This document shows positions 1 to 7,863 of a stretch of 21,779 nucleotides of DNA, piece after piece. The notes beneath the pieces are model-generated. The model did no database searches. It was not told where the DNA came from and saw nothing but the letters and a program-made list of their open reading frames with translations. This stretch comes from Lachnospiraceae bacterium UBA4348 (lineage in GTDB: Bacteria > Bacillota > Clostridia > Lachnospirales > Lachnospiraceae): assembly GCA_002394165.1 (NCBI GenBank), contig DGTA01000127.1, positions 1-21,779 of the forward strand. The letters run 5' to 3'. Positions within the stretch are counted from its first letter, which is position 1. Each line of letters opens with the position of its first letter. The position numbers and the translations under genes were made by a program.

Positions 1-184
1 TAACGATGTCTGCAACTGCCTTGTAAGCATCGTCGATCATGCCGACGGTCTTCTGAAGGTCGATGATGTAGATGCCGTTTCTCTCGGTGTAGATGTAGGG
101 TTTCATTTTGGGGTTCCATCTTCTGGTCTGATGACCGAAATGAACACCGGCTTCGAGCAGCTGTTTCATTGAAATAACACTCAT
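1..184 (-). CDS. rpsB: 30S ribosomal protein S2, N-terminal part (cut by window edge)
   Basis: This is the first 61 codons of ribosomal protein S2, a small-subunit protein needed for translation initiation and usually followed by tsf. The reverse strand reads from an ATG at 184 and begins MSVISMKQLLEAGVHFGHQT; a little further on come RRWNPKMKPYIY and GIYIIDLQKT. These are the hallmark N-terminal S2 motifs. A Shine-Dalgarno AAGGAG sits about 8 bases upstream of the ATG. The gene leaves the window at position 1, so the C-terminal part cannot be judged. Upstream it has its own promoter and a foldable leader. It is not part of the exporter operon that precedes it on the same strand. Confidence 0.96.
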   Translation of the reverse strand, partial: MSVISMKQLLEAGVHFGHQTRRWNPKMKPYIYTERNGIYIIDLQKTVGMIDDAYKAVADIV

Positions 185-211
185 GGTTTCTCTCCTTTTT
201 GGTTTTTCTTC

Positions 212-276
212 CGCATCTTCTGCAAGGAGCCGACCGGGGTAAACTCACCGGCACCGGGACTCCGGGAACAGATGCG
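212..276 (-). promoter_or_regulatory. Structured 5' leader of rpsB (candidate autoregulatory element)
   Basis: Between the rpsB promoter and its ribosome site the minus-strand RNA can form a closed structure. CGCATCT (276-270) pairs perfectly with AGATGCG (218-212). Inside, GGAG, CCG and CCGG pair in order with CCGG, CGG and CTCC around a ten-base loop. There is no U-run after the outer stem, so it is not an intrinsic terminator. Ribosomal-protein leaders commonly bind their own product. S2 binding here is an inference from position and foldability only. Confidence 0.5.
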
Positions 277-301
277 TGATAAATAAAGTGCAACAAAAGA
301 T

Positions 302-330
302 AATATAGCATAAGGGCCTTCTCAATGCAA
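302..330 (-). promoter_or_regulatory. Sigma-A-type promoter of rpsB
   Basis: Reading the minus strand, TTGCAT (330-325) is followed after 17 bases by TATATT (307-302). The expected start is near 295, giving a leader of about 110 nt before the rpsB ATG. A short dyad, AAGGGC with GCCCTT, brackets the -35 box. Confidence 0.75.
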
Positions 331-361
331 GCCCTTTATTCTCCCCGCAGCGGGCAATCAT

Positions 362-1627
362 TCACTCTCTCGCCAGCGCCACGATCGGATCAAGCTTGGC
401 TGCCTGCATGGACGGGAAGATCCCGAAGATCAGCCCGATCCCGGCAGAAACTGCCACGGCCAGGATAGAGAACGGTACGTCGATGGCCACCGGCGTACCG
501 GATATATGGCCGATGATCTGCGCCGCTCCGTAACCGGAGACAACTCCAAGGATGCCGCCCAGTGAAGTCAACACAGCCGCCTCCGTCAGAAACTGCATCA
601 GGATAGCCCGGTTGTTCGCGCCGACCGCCTTCTTCAGACCGATCTCGCTCGTTCTTTCCGTGACCGACACCAGCATGATGTTCATAACACCGATGCCGCC
701 TACCAGCAATGAGATCCCGGCGATCCAGAGCAGCTGGCGCTGGGTGGACGTCTCGAGCATGGCGGAACTGGCGGCGGTGGCGGTCAGGTCCTTTGCCCTG
801 TACTTGACCGCGTCGGAGGACGTGGTGTCGGACAGGCGGCTGTTTAAGATCCTCTCGGTCTTCTGCCCCGCCTTGGTCATGGCGTCGGTATTGACCGCCT
901 TGACGACCACGTTCTCCGGCTCGTCATAGCTGTAGATCACAGGCCAGGTCGCCTTCGGTATAAAGAACAGTCCGTTGCTGTCGTCCTGGTTGTAATTATA
1001 GTAATCATACATGGTCTTGATGGTGGGTTCGAACGTACTCTTCATCGTCACTACACCGACCACGGTAAACGGCACCGAGCTGATCTCGATCACCTTTCCC
1101 AGCGGGTTCTCCTGCCCGAAAAGATTGGTGGCCGCGGTATTGTCCAGGATCACATTGGCCCTGAATTTTTCATGATCATGGGAAGTAAAGCTTCTTCCGG
1201 TCTTGATCATGTATCCGCTCGTCGTGAAATAAGATTCGTCAATGCCGTACACCGCCACCGAGGAGATGGCCGTGTTTCCGTAAAAGATCCCGTCATAAAC
1301 CTCTTTATACAGGAAAGCACTGACGTTCTCCACCTCGCTCAGCTCCCTGATCTCGTCGATCGTCTCCTGGGAAACAACGGGAATGTTGACCTTTGAGGAA
1401 CCGTACGAATCGCTCGACCACTCCAGGCCGCCTCTTGTCAGACGCACTTCCACCGTATTGTTCCCGGAACCGATCAGGTTCTTGCGGATCTCCTCACTGT
1501 TCCCCTTAATGGTGGAGACGATGGCGATGATCGCCGCTATACCGATAATGATACCGAGCATCGTCAGGAATGATCTCATTTTATGAGACCATATTCCCCT
1601 GAATGCCAGGCGCACATTCTCTAACAA
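362..1627 (-). CDS. MacB/FtsX-type ABC transporter permease
   Basis: This is the membrane permease of a MacB-like (type VII) ABC system, 421 residues. It starts LENVRLAFRGIWSHKMRSFL, the typical N-terminal amphipathic segment. A first membrane helix (LTMLGIIIGIAAIIAIVS) follows, then a large extracytoplasmic domain of about 240 residues, and three C-terminal helices. The hallmark segments GGIGVMNIMLVSVTERTSEI and GLKKAVGA are present. The start codon is TTG at 1627, supported by GGGAGGAG six to seven bases upstream and a gap of only 15 bases after the preceding adaptor gene. The family does mechanotransmission: ATP-driven movement acts on a periplasmic or extracellular substrate rather than through a channel. 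The substrate is unknown (peptide, lipid or antibiotic are options). It is the last gene of a four-gene operon. Confidence 0.9.
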   Translation of the reverse strand: MLENVRLAFRGIWSHKMRSFLTMLGIIIGIAAIIAIVSTIKGNSEEIRKNLIGSGNNTVEVRLTRGGLEWSSDSYGSSKVNIPVVSQETIDEIRELSEVENVSAFLYKEVYDGIFYGNTAISSVAVYGIDESYFTTSGYMIKTGRSFTSHDHEKFRANVILDNTAATNLFGQENPLGKVIEISSVPFTVVGVVTMKSTFEPTIKTMYDYYNYNQDDSNGLFFIPKATWPVIYSYDEPENVVVKAVNTDAMTKAGQKTERILNSRLSDTTSSDAVKYRAKDLTATAASSAMLETSTQRQLLWIAGISLLVGGIGVMNIMLVSVTERTSEIGLKKAVGANNRAILMQFLTEAAVLTSLGGILGVVSGYGAAQIIGHISGTPVAIDVPFSILAVAVSAGIGLIFGIFPSMQAAKLDPIVALARE

Positions 1628-1642
1628 TTCTCTCCTCCCGAT

Positions 1643-4267
1643 TTACCAGTAGATCGCATCCTCATCATCGTAGAAGGAAGCTGCCTCGACCGTGGAAGCT
1701 CCTTCCTTGACATTGTCCCCGTACGGGAACGCGATCAGGTCATCCGTCGTGATCCCGTCCGTCACGGAAATATAGTACTCCGCCGTAGCGACAGTCACAT
1801 ACCGCTTCTCCAGCTTTCCGTCTTTTCCGGCCACATAAACATAGGACCGGCCGTTCGGATCCTGGCGGATGAACATCTTCTCAAGCTGTATATCCTTTAC
1901 ATCAGATGTCTCCTTCTCCAGGGACATCGTCGCATACCCCTCGGAGATCTCCGAGTCATCCTCGATAAAAGCGTAAAAAGGATAGCGGGATGCGGTCGTG
2001 TTCTCCATCGTGGATCCGTAATAGCTGTATCCGCCCGAATCTCCTTCCGCCGGGTAGTCTGAGATCTCGGTGATGGTCGCGCTGAACGGAATGCCTTCCT
2101 CCGTTGTCCCGGTCACTTTGTCTCCGACATGAACGGTATCACGCTTAAACTCGCTCACGGTCCCCATTGCGTAGAGGCCCTTGCCGCCGAAGATCACGAT
2201 GAAGTCATCCATCACCGCGGCTTCGTCCATGGACCCGGCCTGCCGGACCACGCCGTCGATCCCGGCTACAACGGTTCCCTTCTTAAGCTCATCCTCTACT
2301 TTTTTCAGTTTCAGTTCCTCGGACCGCAGCTCAAGCTGCTTCGACTTTGCGTCCGCGAGAGCGGTGTACATCTCCTCCTCCGGCGTCGTGTCCGAACCGT
2401 AATCGCCGCCGATATCGCCGCCGAACCCGCCGAAATCGCCGTCAAACAGATCCGTCTCCGGCTCCAGGTCCTCGGTCATATCTTCAGACTCATGTTCCAC
2501 CACATCCTGCTCGAGAAGGCGGCCGATCAGCCTTGAGAGCTGACCGCCGTGTTCTATGCCGAGTGACGGCCTTCCCGGAAATGTTCCGGCCGTATCCTCT
2601 TTGCCGACGCTGTAAGTCTGGAGCGCCTCCTGATAATCCTTAAGGTAAGCGCGCATCGTCTCGTCATCCGAATACTTCTCGGCCAGATATCGCCAGTTAT
2701 AGTAGACCATATAATAGGCCTGCGCCGCACTGCGAAGCTTGCTCTCCAGGGCAATGATCTGTTCGTCCGTCAGGTCGGATGTTTTCGTTCCGTTGGGAAG
2801 GACTTCATTCATCTCAGCCACAAGTCTGAAGTACAAAAGCCTTAAATAGGCCTGCTCCAGAAGCTGTTCCATGTCCTTCACCGAATAGCCGAACTTCTTC
2901 TCGGCGACCCGTTCGAGCAGTTCAAGCGTTTCCGGGCTGAGAATGTAAACAGGGATACGGCTCGTCTCCCCGAATGCATCCGGGCTGACGATCGCCGGAT
3001 CGGAGATCGCGGTTCCGAGCTGTTCCTCAAAGAATTCCTGCGCCAGTGCCACATCCTCCAGGTCCAGTTCATAGCGCGACTGGGCATACTGGGAAGAAAA
3101 GATATTGACGCCGGAGAGGAAATCCACCAGGACGCGGATCCTGGCTGTGTCTGAATTGTCGCTGGCATCCCCCTCATCATCCGGATCCATCTCGATCAGG
3201 CTGACGTCGTCGCTGCCATCGTCGATGAGGTTCTGGGTTTCGTCACCCATTTGCGAAGGATCATCGTTCGGATCGATAAGTTCCGTGTTTTGTCCGTCTG
3301 CCGGGGAGTCCTCCCCTTCATCGACTTCATCCACAATGTCTATCCCGTTTCCATCTGTATTTTCAGAAGTGTCTTCCGCAGCTGGCTGATCATCTTCATC
3401 ATCTGAGATCTCTATCTCGGGTGCAGGGACACCCGTGATCCCCGCATCTGAATCAGAAGCAACCGAATCAGTCGGCTGAGCAGTATTCACTGCTCCTTCA
3501 TCTTCGGCCGCATCCATCTCAAGCAGCGGCTCGTCCGTCTGCACCGGCTCCTGATCGTTAACCACCGTCTCCTCCGGCGTCACCGAAAGCAGCGGGGTAT
3601 CGCCTGCGGACACAGAAGTATCGCCTGTGGATACAGTGGTATCGTCTGCGGGAACATCCACCAGTCCGTCAGAAACCGGGGCTGCATCCTCTCCGTCATC
3701 AAATTCCAGCAGCTCATCCGAGGCTGTCCGCTCAGGGCTCTCCGCTTCCACGGACGCACTCTTATCGCTGGCTTTCTCCGTCATCACACTGATGTCGTCT
3801 ACGGTCGTCTGGTTATTTTTAGCGGTCTCGTAGAGCGACGGATATTTATTCCTGAGCTTCTCAAGATCGCTCTCCGACTTGGCCAGGTGGATGCGGGCGA
3901 TCTGCACCGACAGGTCCGCCATCTCCTTCTCCAGTTCCTTCATGGTCATATCGTAGACCAGCAGCACGTCACCGGCCTTGACCTCGTCGCCCTCCTTCAC
4001 CTCAACGGATTTCAGCTCCAGGTCGCTCTGCAGCGAAATGTGCTGCGAATCCCTTGAGACGATGCTGCCCTCTATGCTGCCCGAGGAAGTGTCCTCCGAG
4101 TATCCGTAGTAATCCCCGTAAGCCGAATTATAATCCAGTGAGGAGACCGGCACTACTTTGACCGGTTTGTTCTCGCTGCCCGCGAATCGCCAGACGGCAT
4201 ACAGGCTGCCGCCGCCGATCAGCAGCACAATAGCCGCCGCAATCAGTGCGTTTCTGATTTTTTTCAT
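1643..4267 (-). CDS. Giant membrane-fusion adaptor B with acidic insert (HlyD/MacA-like)
   Basis: This 874-residue protein is a membrane-anchored adaptor for the neighbouring ABC exporter. One N-terminal helix (about residues 4-25) is followed by a first lipoyl half with SVEVKEGDEVKAGDVLLVYD near 90-107. The second lipoyl half (GTVVAGIDGVVRQAGS, about 664-679) and beta-barrel/C-terminal domains follow. MacA-type adaptors are usually near 400 residues. Here about 550 residues separate the two lipoyl halves: an Asp/Glu/Ser/Thr-rich stretch (about 160-375), a helix-rich part (about 375-590), and a Gly/Asp-rich linker (about 605-630). I chose ATG at 4267 because GGAGG lies 8 bases upstream. The in-frame GTG at 4276 abuts that site and ATG at 4273 is only 2 bases from it. 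Its C-terminal half resembles adaptor A of the same operon. Confidence 0.85.
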   Translation of the reverse strand: MKKIRNALIAAAIVLLIGGGSLYAVWRFAGSENKPVKVVPVSSLDYNSAYGDYYGYSEDTSSGSIEGSIVSRDSQHISLQSDLELKSVEVKEGDEVKAGDVLLVYDMTMKELEKEMADLSVQIARIHLAKSESDLEKLRNKYPSLYETAKNNQTTVDDISVMTEKASDKSASVEAESPERTASDELLEFDDGEDAAPVSDGLVDVPADDTTVSTGDTSVSAGDTPLLSVTPEETVVNDQEPVQTDEPLLEMDAAEDEGAVNTAQPTDSVASDSDAGITGVPAPEIEISDDEDDQPAAEDTSENTDGNGIDIVDEVDEGEDSPADGQNTELIDPNDDPSQMGDETQNLIDDGSDDVSLIEMDPDDEGDASDNSDTARIRVLVDFLSGVNIFSSQYAQSRYELDLEDVALAQEFFEEQLGTAISDPAIVSPDAFGETSRIPVYILSPETLELLERVAEKKFGYSVKDMEQLLEQAYLRLLYFRLVAEMNEVLPNGTKTSDLTDEQIIALESKLRSAAQAYYMVYYNWRYLAEKYSDDETMRAYLKDYQEALQTYSVGKEDTAGTFPGRPSLGIEHGGQLSRLIGRLLEQDVVEHESEDMTEDLEPETDLFDGDFGGFGGDIGGDYGSDTTPEEEMYTALADAKSKQLELRSEELKLKKVEDELKKGTVVAGIDGVVRQAGSMDEAAVMDDFIVIFGGKGLYAMGTVSEFKRDTVHVGDKVTGTTEEGIPFSATITEISDYPAEGDSGGYSYYGSTMENTTASRYPFYAFIEDDSEISEGYATMSLEKETSDVKDIQLEKMFIRQDPNGRSYVYVAGKDGKLEKRYVTVATAEYYISVTDGITTDDLIAFPYGDNVKEGASTVEAASFYDDEDAIYW

Positions 4268-4272
4268 AAACA

Positions 4273-4953
4273 TCACCTCCCGGGGGCGCGTTCAGATATC
4301 CTTCCGTCAAAAATGTCCACGACCCGGCGCGCGTAAGCTGCGATCTCCGGGGCATGGGTGATCATTACGATCGTGACACCGCCTGCGTTGAGCCTTGCAA
4401 ACAGGTTCATCAGCTGCTTGCTCGAACGTGAATCGAGGGCACCGGTAGGCTCGTCCGCCAGCAGGATCTTCGGCCGGTTGACCATGGCCCTCGCGATGGC
4501 AACTCTCTGTTTCTGTCCGCCGGAAAGCTGATTGGGATTGAAATTCATCCTGTCCCCGAGTCCGACCATGTTAAGGGCCAGTTCCGCCCTCCGTACCCGC
4601 TCCGCCTTGCGCACACCCGCGTAGACCAGCGGAAGTTCCACGTTCTCACGTGCCGTCTGCCTGGGGAGAAGCTGGAAGTTCTGGAAAACAAATCCCAGGT
4701 TGTTCAGTCTCATCCTGGCCATCTCCTGGTCATCGCAGGCGAGCACGTTCTTTCCGTCAAGGAAGTAGGTGCCCGACGACGGCCTGTCGAGACAGCCGAT
4801 GATATTCATCAGGGTAGACTTTCCCGAACCCGACGGTCCCATGATCGCCACATATTCACCGGCGTTCACGTGCAGAGAGACATCTCTCAGCGCCGGGACG
4901 ACCAGTCTTCCCTGTACATAATTCTTATCAATATGATCCAGTTTCAAAATCAT
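4273..4953 (-). CDS. ABC transporter ATP-binding protein (MacB/LolD family)
   Basis: This is the ATPase that powers the exporter; it acts as a cytoplasmic dimer under the permease. From the ATG at 4953 (226 residues) it shows Walker A GPSGSGKST (about 39-47), Q-loop FVFQNFQLL, signature LSGGQKQRVAIARA (about 143-156), Walker B ILLADEPTGALD and H-loop ITHAPE. The start is uncertain. In-frame GTG codons at 4983 (4-base overlap with the adaptor A stop) and 4965 are alternatives. I prefer 4953 because the protein then begins MILKLDHIDKNYVQG, as family members do, with GGAG about 11 bases upstream. The stop lies 5 bases from the chosen adaptor B start and overlaps that gene's ribosome site, so the two are likely translationally coupled. 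Confidence 0.9.
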   Translation of the reverse strand: MILKLDHIDKNYVQGRLVVPALRDVSLHVNAGEYVAIMGPSGSGKSTLMNIIGCLDRPSSGTYFLDGKNVLACDDQEMARMRLNNLGFVFQNFQLLPRQTARENVELPLVYAGVRKAERVRRAELALNMVGLGDRMNFNPNQLSGGQKQRVAIARAMVNRPKILLADEPTGALDSRSSKQLMNLFARLNAGGVTIVMITHAPEIAAYARRVVDIFDGRISERAPGR

Positions 4954-4979
4954 GTGATCAGTCACTCCGCTCCCATCAT

Positions 4980-6317
4980 TCACATACCCATGTCAATCAT
5001 CTGGGAAAGATCACCGCCCATGTCCATCTCGTCAAACTGTTCTTCGCCGATCACTTCATCGCCGCCGTCAAAGTCTCCTTCTTCAAAGAATTCCTCGCCG
5101 GCCGGGATCTCATCATTGCTCTCCTCGTACTGGTCATTCCTGACAACAGGTATTCCCTCCCTGCAGTCTTCGGAGGGAGCCGCGATGTAGTCATTCTGCG
5201 TCAGTCCGTCGGTGATCTGGACGGTCAGTGTCTCTTCGTCCTCATCCCCGAGGGTAACAGCGCGTTTTTCAAGACGGTTCCGGCTGTTTACCGCCCACAC
5301 CCAGGCAGAGCCGTCTTCGTCTGTATTAATATAGTAGGTTTCGAGCCAGATGCCGTTCTTCTTCCGGTCCTGACCGCGGTCGATCTCCAGATACAGATGC
5401 TGTCCGAGCATCAGGCCCTCGGATGTATCCAGTTCCACATAGAACGCATAGTTCGAGGATCCGTTTGAGCTGTCGGAAGTCCCGTAATAGGAATCCTCCT
5501 TCTGGGCGGCATTGTCCGTGTCGACGGATGAGATCGTACCTCTCCAGAAAAGAGAACTGTCCACTCTGGAAAAGCACAGCATCTCCTGCCCTGCCACGAG
5601 GTCACTCACGTTCTGCTCATTGACTGTTCCCTTCACCCGGAACTTTCCGGTCTCCATGATGGTGATGTACCCATCCGATCCCTTGCCGGTCCCGGACATG
5701 TCCGATGTGTCGTTCTGGTCGTTGATGGACTTGACGACACCGTCCATCTCACTGTATACAGTTGAATTCTCGATATTGGTCTCGTGTTTTTTCTTCTCGA
5801 GTTCCTTGGCCTTGATGGTGTACTCGTTCTGTTTGATCGTATTCTCAGCCTGCAGGATGCTGACGTTTATCTCCTCTTTCTCCTCAGCTGTCGCCTTGGC
5901 CAGCTGTTTTTTGTAGGTCTCGATCGAACGCTTGTCCTGATCGATGGCATTGAGCGTCGTCTCGATCTCGATCTGTACTTCCTCGATGCTGTTCTGCTCG
6001 GAAGCCACATCATAGGAAAAGAGCTTGTCTCCCTTTTTAACGCTGTCACCGACTTTCACGAAGGTCTCTTCCACGGTCCTGTCATTGGCCAGCTTGGCCG
6101 ACCAGGTATCAAGCGGCTCCACGACGCCCGCGTAGCGCTGGTTGACACCGCTGCCTCCGCCCAGTCCCGCCAGCATTCTCACTGAGTCTGCATAGACCTG
6201 CTCGCTGGATGAGGATGTGACCGATCCGGGATCTTTATATATAAACTGATAAAACGCTCCTCCGCCCGCTGCCGCTGCCAGAAGAAGCAGCAGGACCAGC
6301 ATGATAGATTTTTTCAT
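4980..6317 (-). CDS. Membrane-fusion adaptor A (HlyD/MacA-like)
   Basis: This is the first gene of the exporter operon, 445 residues. It has an N-terminal membrane helix (about 5-26), a first lipoyl half (TFVKVGDSVKKGDKLFSYD, about 85-103), and a long charged coiled coil (about 108-185). The second lipoyl half (STVYSEMDGVVKSIN), a beta-barrel region and an acidic tail rich in Glu, Asp, Gly and Met (about 398-435) follow. This is the normal architecture and length for a MacA/YknX-type adaptor. The start is ATG at 6317, with GAGG and five further bases before it. The in-frame GTG at 6323 overlaps that ribosome site and is unlikely. The motif SYYGTSDS before YAFYVELD matches SYYGSTME before YPFYAFIED in adaptor B, so the two adaptors look like divergent paralogues. 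Confidence 0.9.
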   Translation of the reverse strand: MKKSIMLVLLLLLAAAAGGGAFYQFIYKDPGSVTSSSSEQVYADSVRMLAGLGGGSGVNQRYAGVVEPLDTWSAKLANDRTVEETFVKVGDSVKKGDKLFSYDVASEQNSIEEVQIEIETTLNAIDQDKRSIETYKKQLAKATAEEKEEINVSILQAENTIKQNEYTIKAKELEKKKHETNIENSTVYSEMDGVVKSINDQNDTSDMSGTGKGSDGYITIMETGKFRVKGTVNEQNVSDLVAGQEMLCFSRVDSSLFWRGTISSVDTDNAAQKEDSYYGTSDSSNGSSNYAFYVELDTSEGLMLGQHLYLEIDRGQDRKKNGIWLETYYINTDEDGSAWVWAVNSRNRLEKRAVTLGDEDEETLTVQITDGLTQNDYIAAPSEDCREGIPVVRNDQYEESNDEIPAGEEFFEEGDFDGGDEVIGEEQFDEMDMGGDLSQMIDMGM

Positions 6318-6402
6318 AAACACCTCAGAAGTTAAGATCTGGCATCAGCCAGTTTATCGGAATTATCTTATCATCCTGATTTTTAAAAGTACAGGTATAA
6401 AA

Positions 6403-6430
6403 TGTGAAGCTTTGGTGAAACTTCTTTGAA
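6403..6430 (-). promoter_or_regulatory. Three direct repeats at 11-bp spacing, candidate response-regulator site
   Basis: On the minus strand TTCAAA (6430-6425), TTCACC (6419-6414) and TTCACA (6408-6403) lie exactly 11 bp apart, one helical turn, about 90-110 bases before the adaptor A start. OmpR/PhoB-family regulators bind hexamer direct repeats with this spacing next to the -35 region. The last repeat sits 17 bases before TAAAAA (6385-6380), a possible -10. No regulator gene is present in the window, so the binding protein is inferred. Confidence 0.45.
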
Positions 6431-6504
6431 TGCCGGGATCCGCCGCATCAGATGGAAGTACCTAGAAGATTCGATCTGACAAACAGAGAAAGATTTCCGT
6501 CGAT

Positions 6505-6533
6505 TTGACATTCCCGTGCTTTACGAGTAAACT
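6505..6533 (+). promoter_or_regulatory. Sigma-A-type promoter of the DUF1294 fusion gene
   Basis: A consensus -35 TTGACA (6505-6510) is followed after 17 bases by TAAACT (6528-6533). Transcription would start near 6540, leaving a leader of about 20 bases before the ATG at 6562. An in-frame TTG at 6505 is part of this -35 box and not a start codon. Confidence 0.7.
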
Positions 6534-6561
6534 GAAATTTACAGGGGAAGAAAGGAACTCT

Positions 6562-7863
6562 ATGAAGTATTTCATCGGATATCTTCTGGCCGTAAATCTG
6601 GCCGGTTTCTTATCGATGATAATCGACAAACGCTGCTCTGTCAAAAAGGCCAGACGCATCTCTGAACGCATGCTGCTTTTCATCGCGGCGGCCGGAGGAA
6701 GCATCGGCTCCCTGGCAGGGATGTATCTTGTGCGCCATAAAACCAAAAAGCGCAAGTTTACGCTTGGCATTCCCCTCATTCTTTTTGTTCAGGCTGTTCT
6801 GGTCATCAGTCTCTTTACGCTGCACCGTCGGGAAAACACCAGTCCTTCCGCGGCAGTGCGCAATGAGCTCGACCTGATCGAGCAGCTTGACGATGAAACG
6901 ATCAGCAGTTTTATCGATTACCAGGTCTTTACCGGCAGCAGCTCCGTTCCCGGGGATCTATCCGACAAGGAACAGGAAGCCGCCAAAGCCGTTCATCTTT
7001 TCTTTGAAAATTTCCGTTACGAGATCGCCAGCGAGCATGAAGAAGAACGCGAGGCGGATGTTATCGTCACCATCCGCAATCTGGATACCCGTGCCCTGGC
7101 GCACGATCTCCGTCTTGAACTTATATCTTCCCGGATCGACCTGACCGGCGATTCGGAAACATCGTCAGCCTACGACCTGAACGATTATTTCGCTCTTCTA
7201 TCAAAAACACTTTCCGCCCATCAATATGAAACGGTCACGACTCATGCCTCTTTCCATCTGAACAAGGAAGACGGGCGCTGGATCATTGACATGAACGAGC
7301 AGCTTCAGGATGAGATCGTAGGCGGTTTCGGCACCAATCTGACCGATCCGGATCTGCTTGAGCCGGATGAGGTTCTCACGCTCTATCTTGAAAAATACGC
7401 TCAGCTGGATGCGGACGGATGGATGCAGTACCTGGACATGGATGACTTTTTCGCCACGGGCAGCACCTCCCACGCCTCCGATCTTGACCGCCTCTACGCC
7501 GAAAAGATTGCCCGGTTCTTTGACTGGAAGATCGGTCCGGTGGAGCTTGACGGTGAACACCGGGCCAATATATCGGTCACGATCACAAGCTATGATCTCC
7601 CCGCGGCTGCCTCCGCTTACTGCGGCAAACTGACCGAATATGCGAAGACTACCGATTCGATCACCAGCGGCAGCCAGGCTCTCTCAGACAAGACGGCCTC
7701 TCTCTTCATCGAATCGATGAATGAAAATGACGCCTCCGCCGAAAGCCAGGTGACGGTCACCATGACTAACGAAGAAGGCGTCTGGCATCCCGGGATCTCC
7801 CGGGAGCTGACGAACGCTTTTCTCGGAGATTTAGACAGCGCTCTCGAAATACTCAGGCAGTAG
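6562..7863 (+). CDS. DUF1294 membrane protein fused to a tandem extracytoplasmic repeat domain
   Basis: This 433-residue protein has no known activity. Residues 1-88 match the DUF1294 family pattern: VNLAGFLSMIIDKRCSVKKA, then RRISERMLLFIAAAGGSIGS and MYLVRHKTKKRKF, followed by a last hydrophobic helix (about 68-87). The remainder is soluble and probably outside the membrane. It consists of two similar units, about 100-255 and 270-425. FFENFRYEI in unit 1 lines up with FFDWKIGPV in unit 2, VTIRNLD with VTITSYD, and LNKEDGRWIIDMNEQL with MTNEEGVWHPGISREL. Such units resemble lipoprotein-type NTF2/DUF5105-like domains, but that assignment is a guess. The start is ATG at 6562 with AAAGGA five bases upstream. 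Most DUF1294 proteins consist of little more than the membrane part. Confidence 0.8.
   Translation: MKYFIGYLLAVNLAGFLSMIIDKRCSVKKARRISERMLLFIAAAGGSIGSLAGMYLVRHKTKKRKFTLGIPLILFVQAVLVISLFTLHRRENTSPSAAVRNELDLIEQLDDETISSFIDYQVFTGSSSVPGDLSDKEQEAAKAVHLFFENFRYEIASEHEEEREADVIVTIRNLDTRALAHDLRLELISSRIDLTGDSETSSAYDLNDYFALLSKTLSAHQYETVTTHASFHLNKEDGRWIIDMNEQLQDEIVGGFGTNLTDPDLLEPDEVLTLYLEKYAQLDADGWMQYLDMDDFFATGSTSHASDLDRLYAEKIARFFDWKIGPVELDGEHRANISVTITSYDLPAAASAYCGKLTEYAKTTDSITSGSQALSDKTASLFIESMNENDASAESQVTVTMTNEEGVWHPGISRELTNAFLGDLDSALEILRQ

Noticed and set aside
301..361. Dyads AAGGGC/GCCCTT and CCCGC/GCGGG as terminator of the exporter operon
   Set aside because: Neither is followed by a U-run on the minus strand, and the first overlaps the rpsB promoter.
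3400..3830. Acidic repeats in adaptor B as a CRISPR or tandem-repeat array
   Set aside because: Repeats are short, degenerate and in frame within a coding region; spacing and unit length do not fit an array.
6505..6561. In-frame TTG at 6505 as start of the DUF1294 gene
   Set aside because: The TTG is part of a consensus TTGACA -35 box with a -10 17 bases on. ATG at 6562 has a ribosome site and begins the conserved domain.
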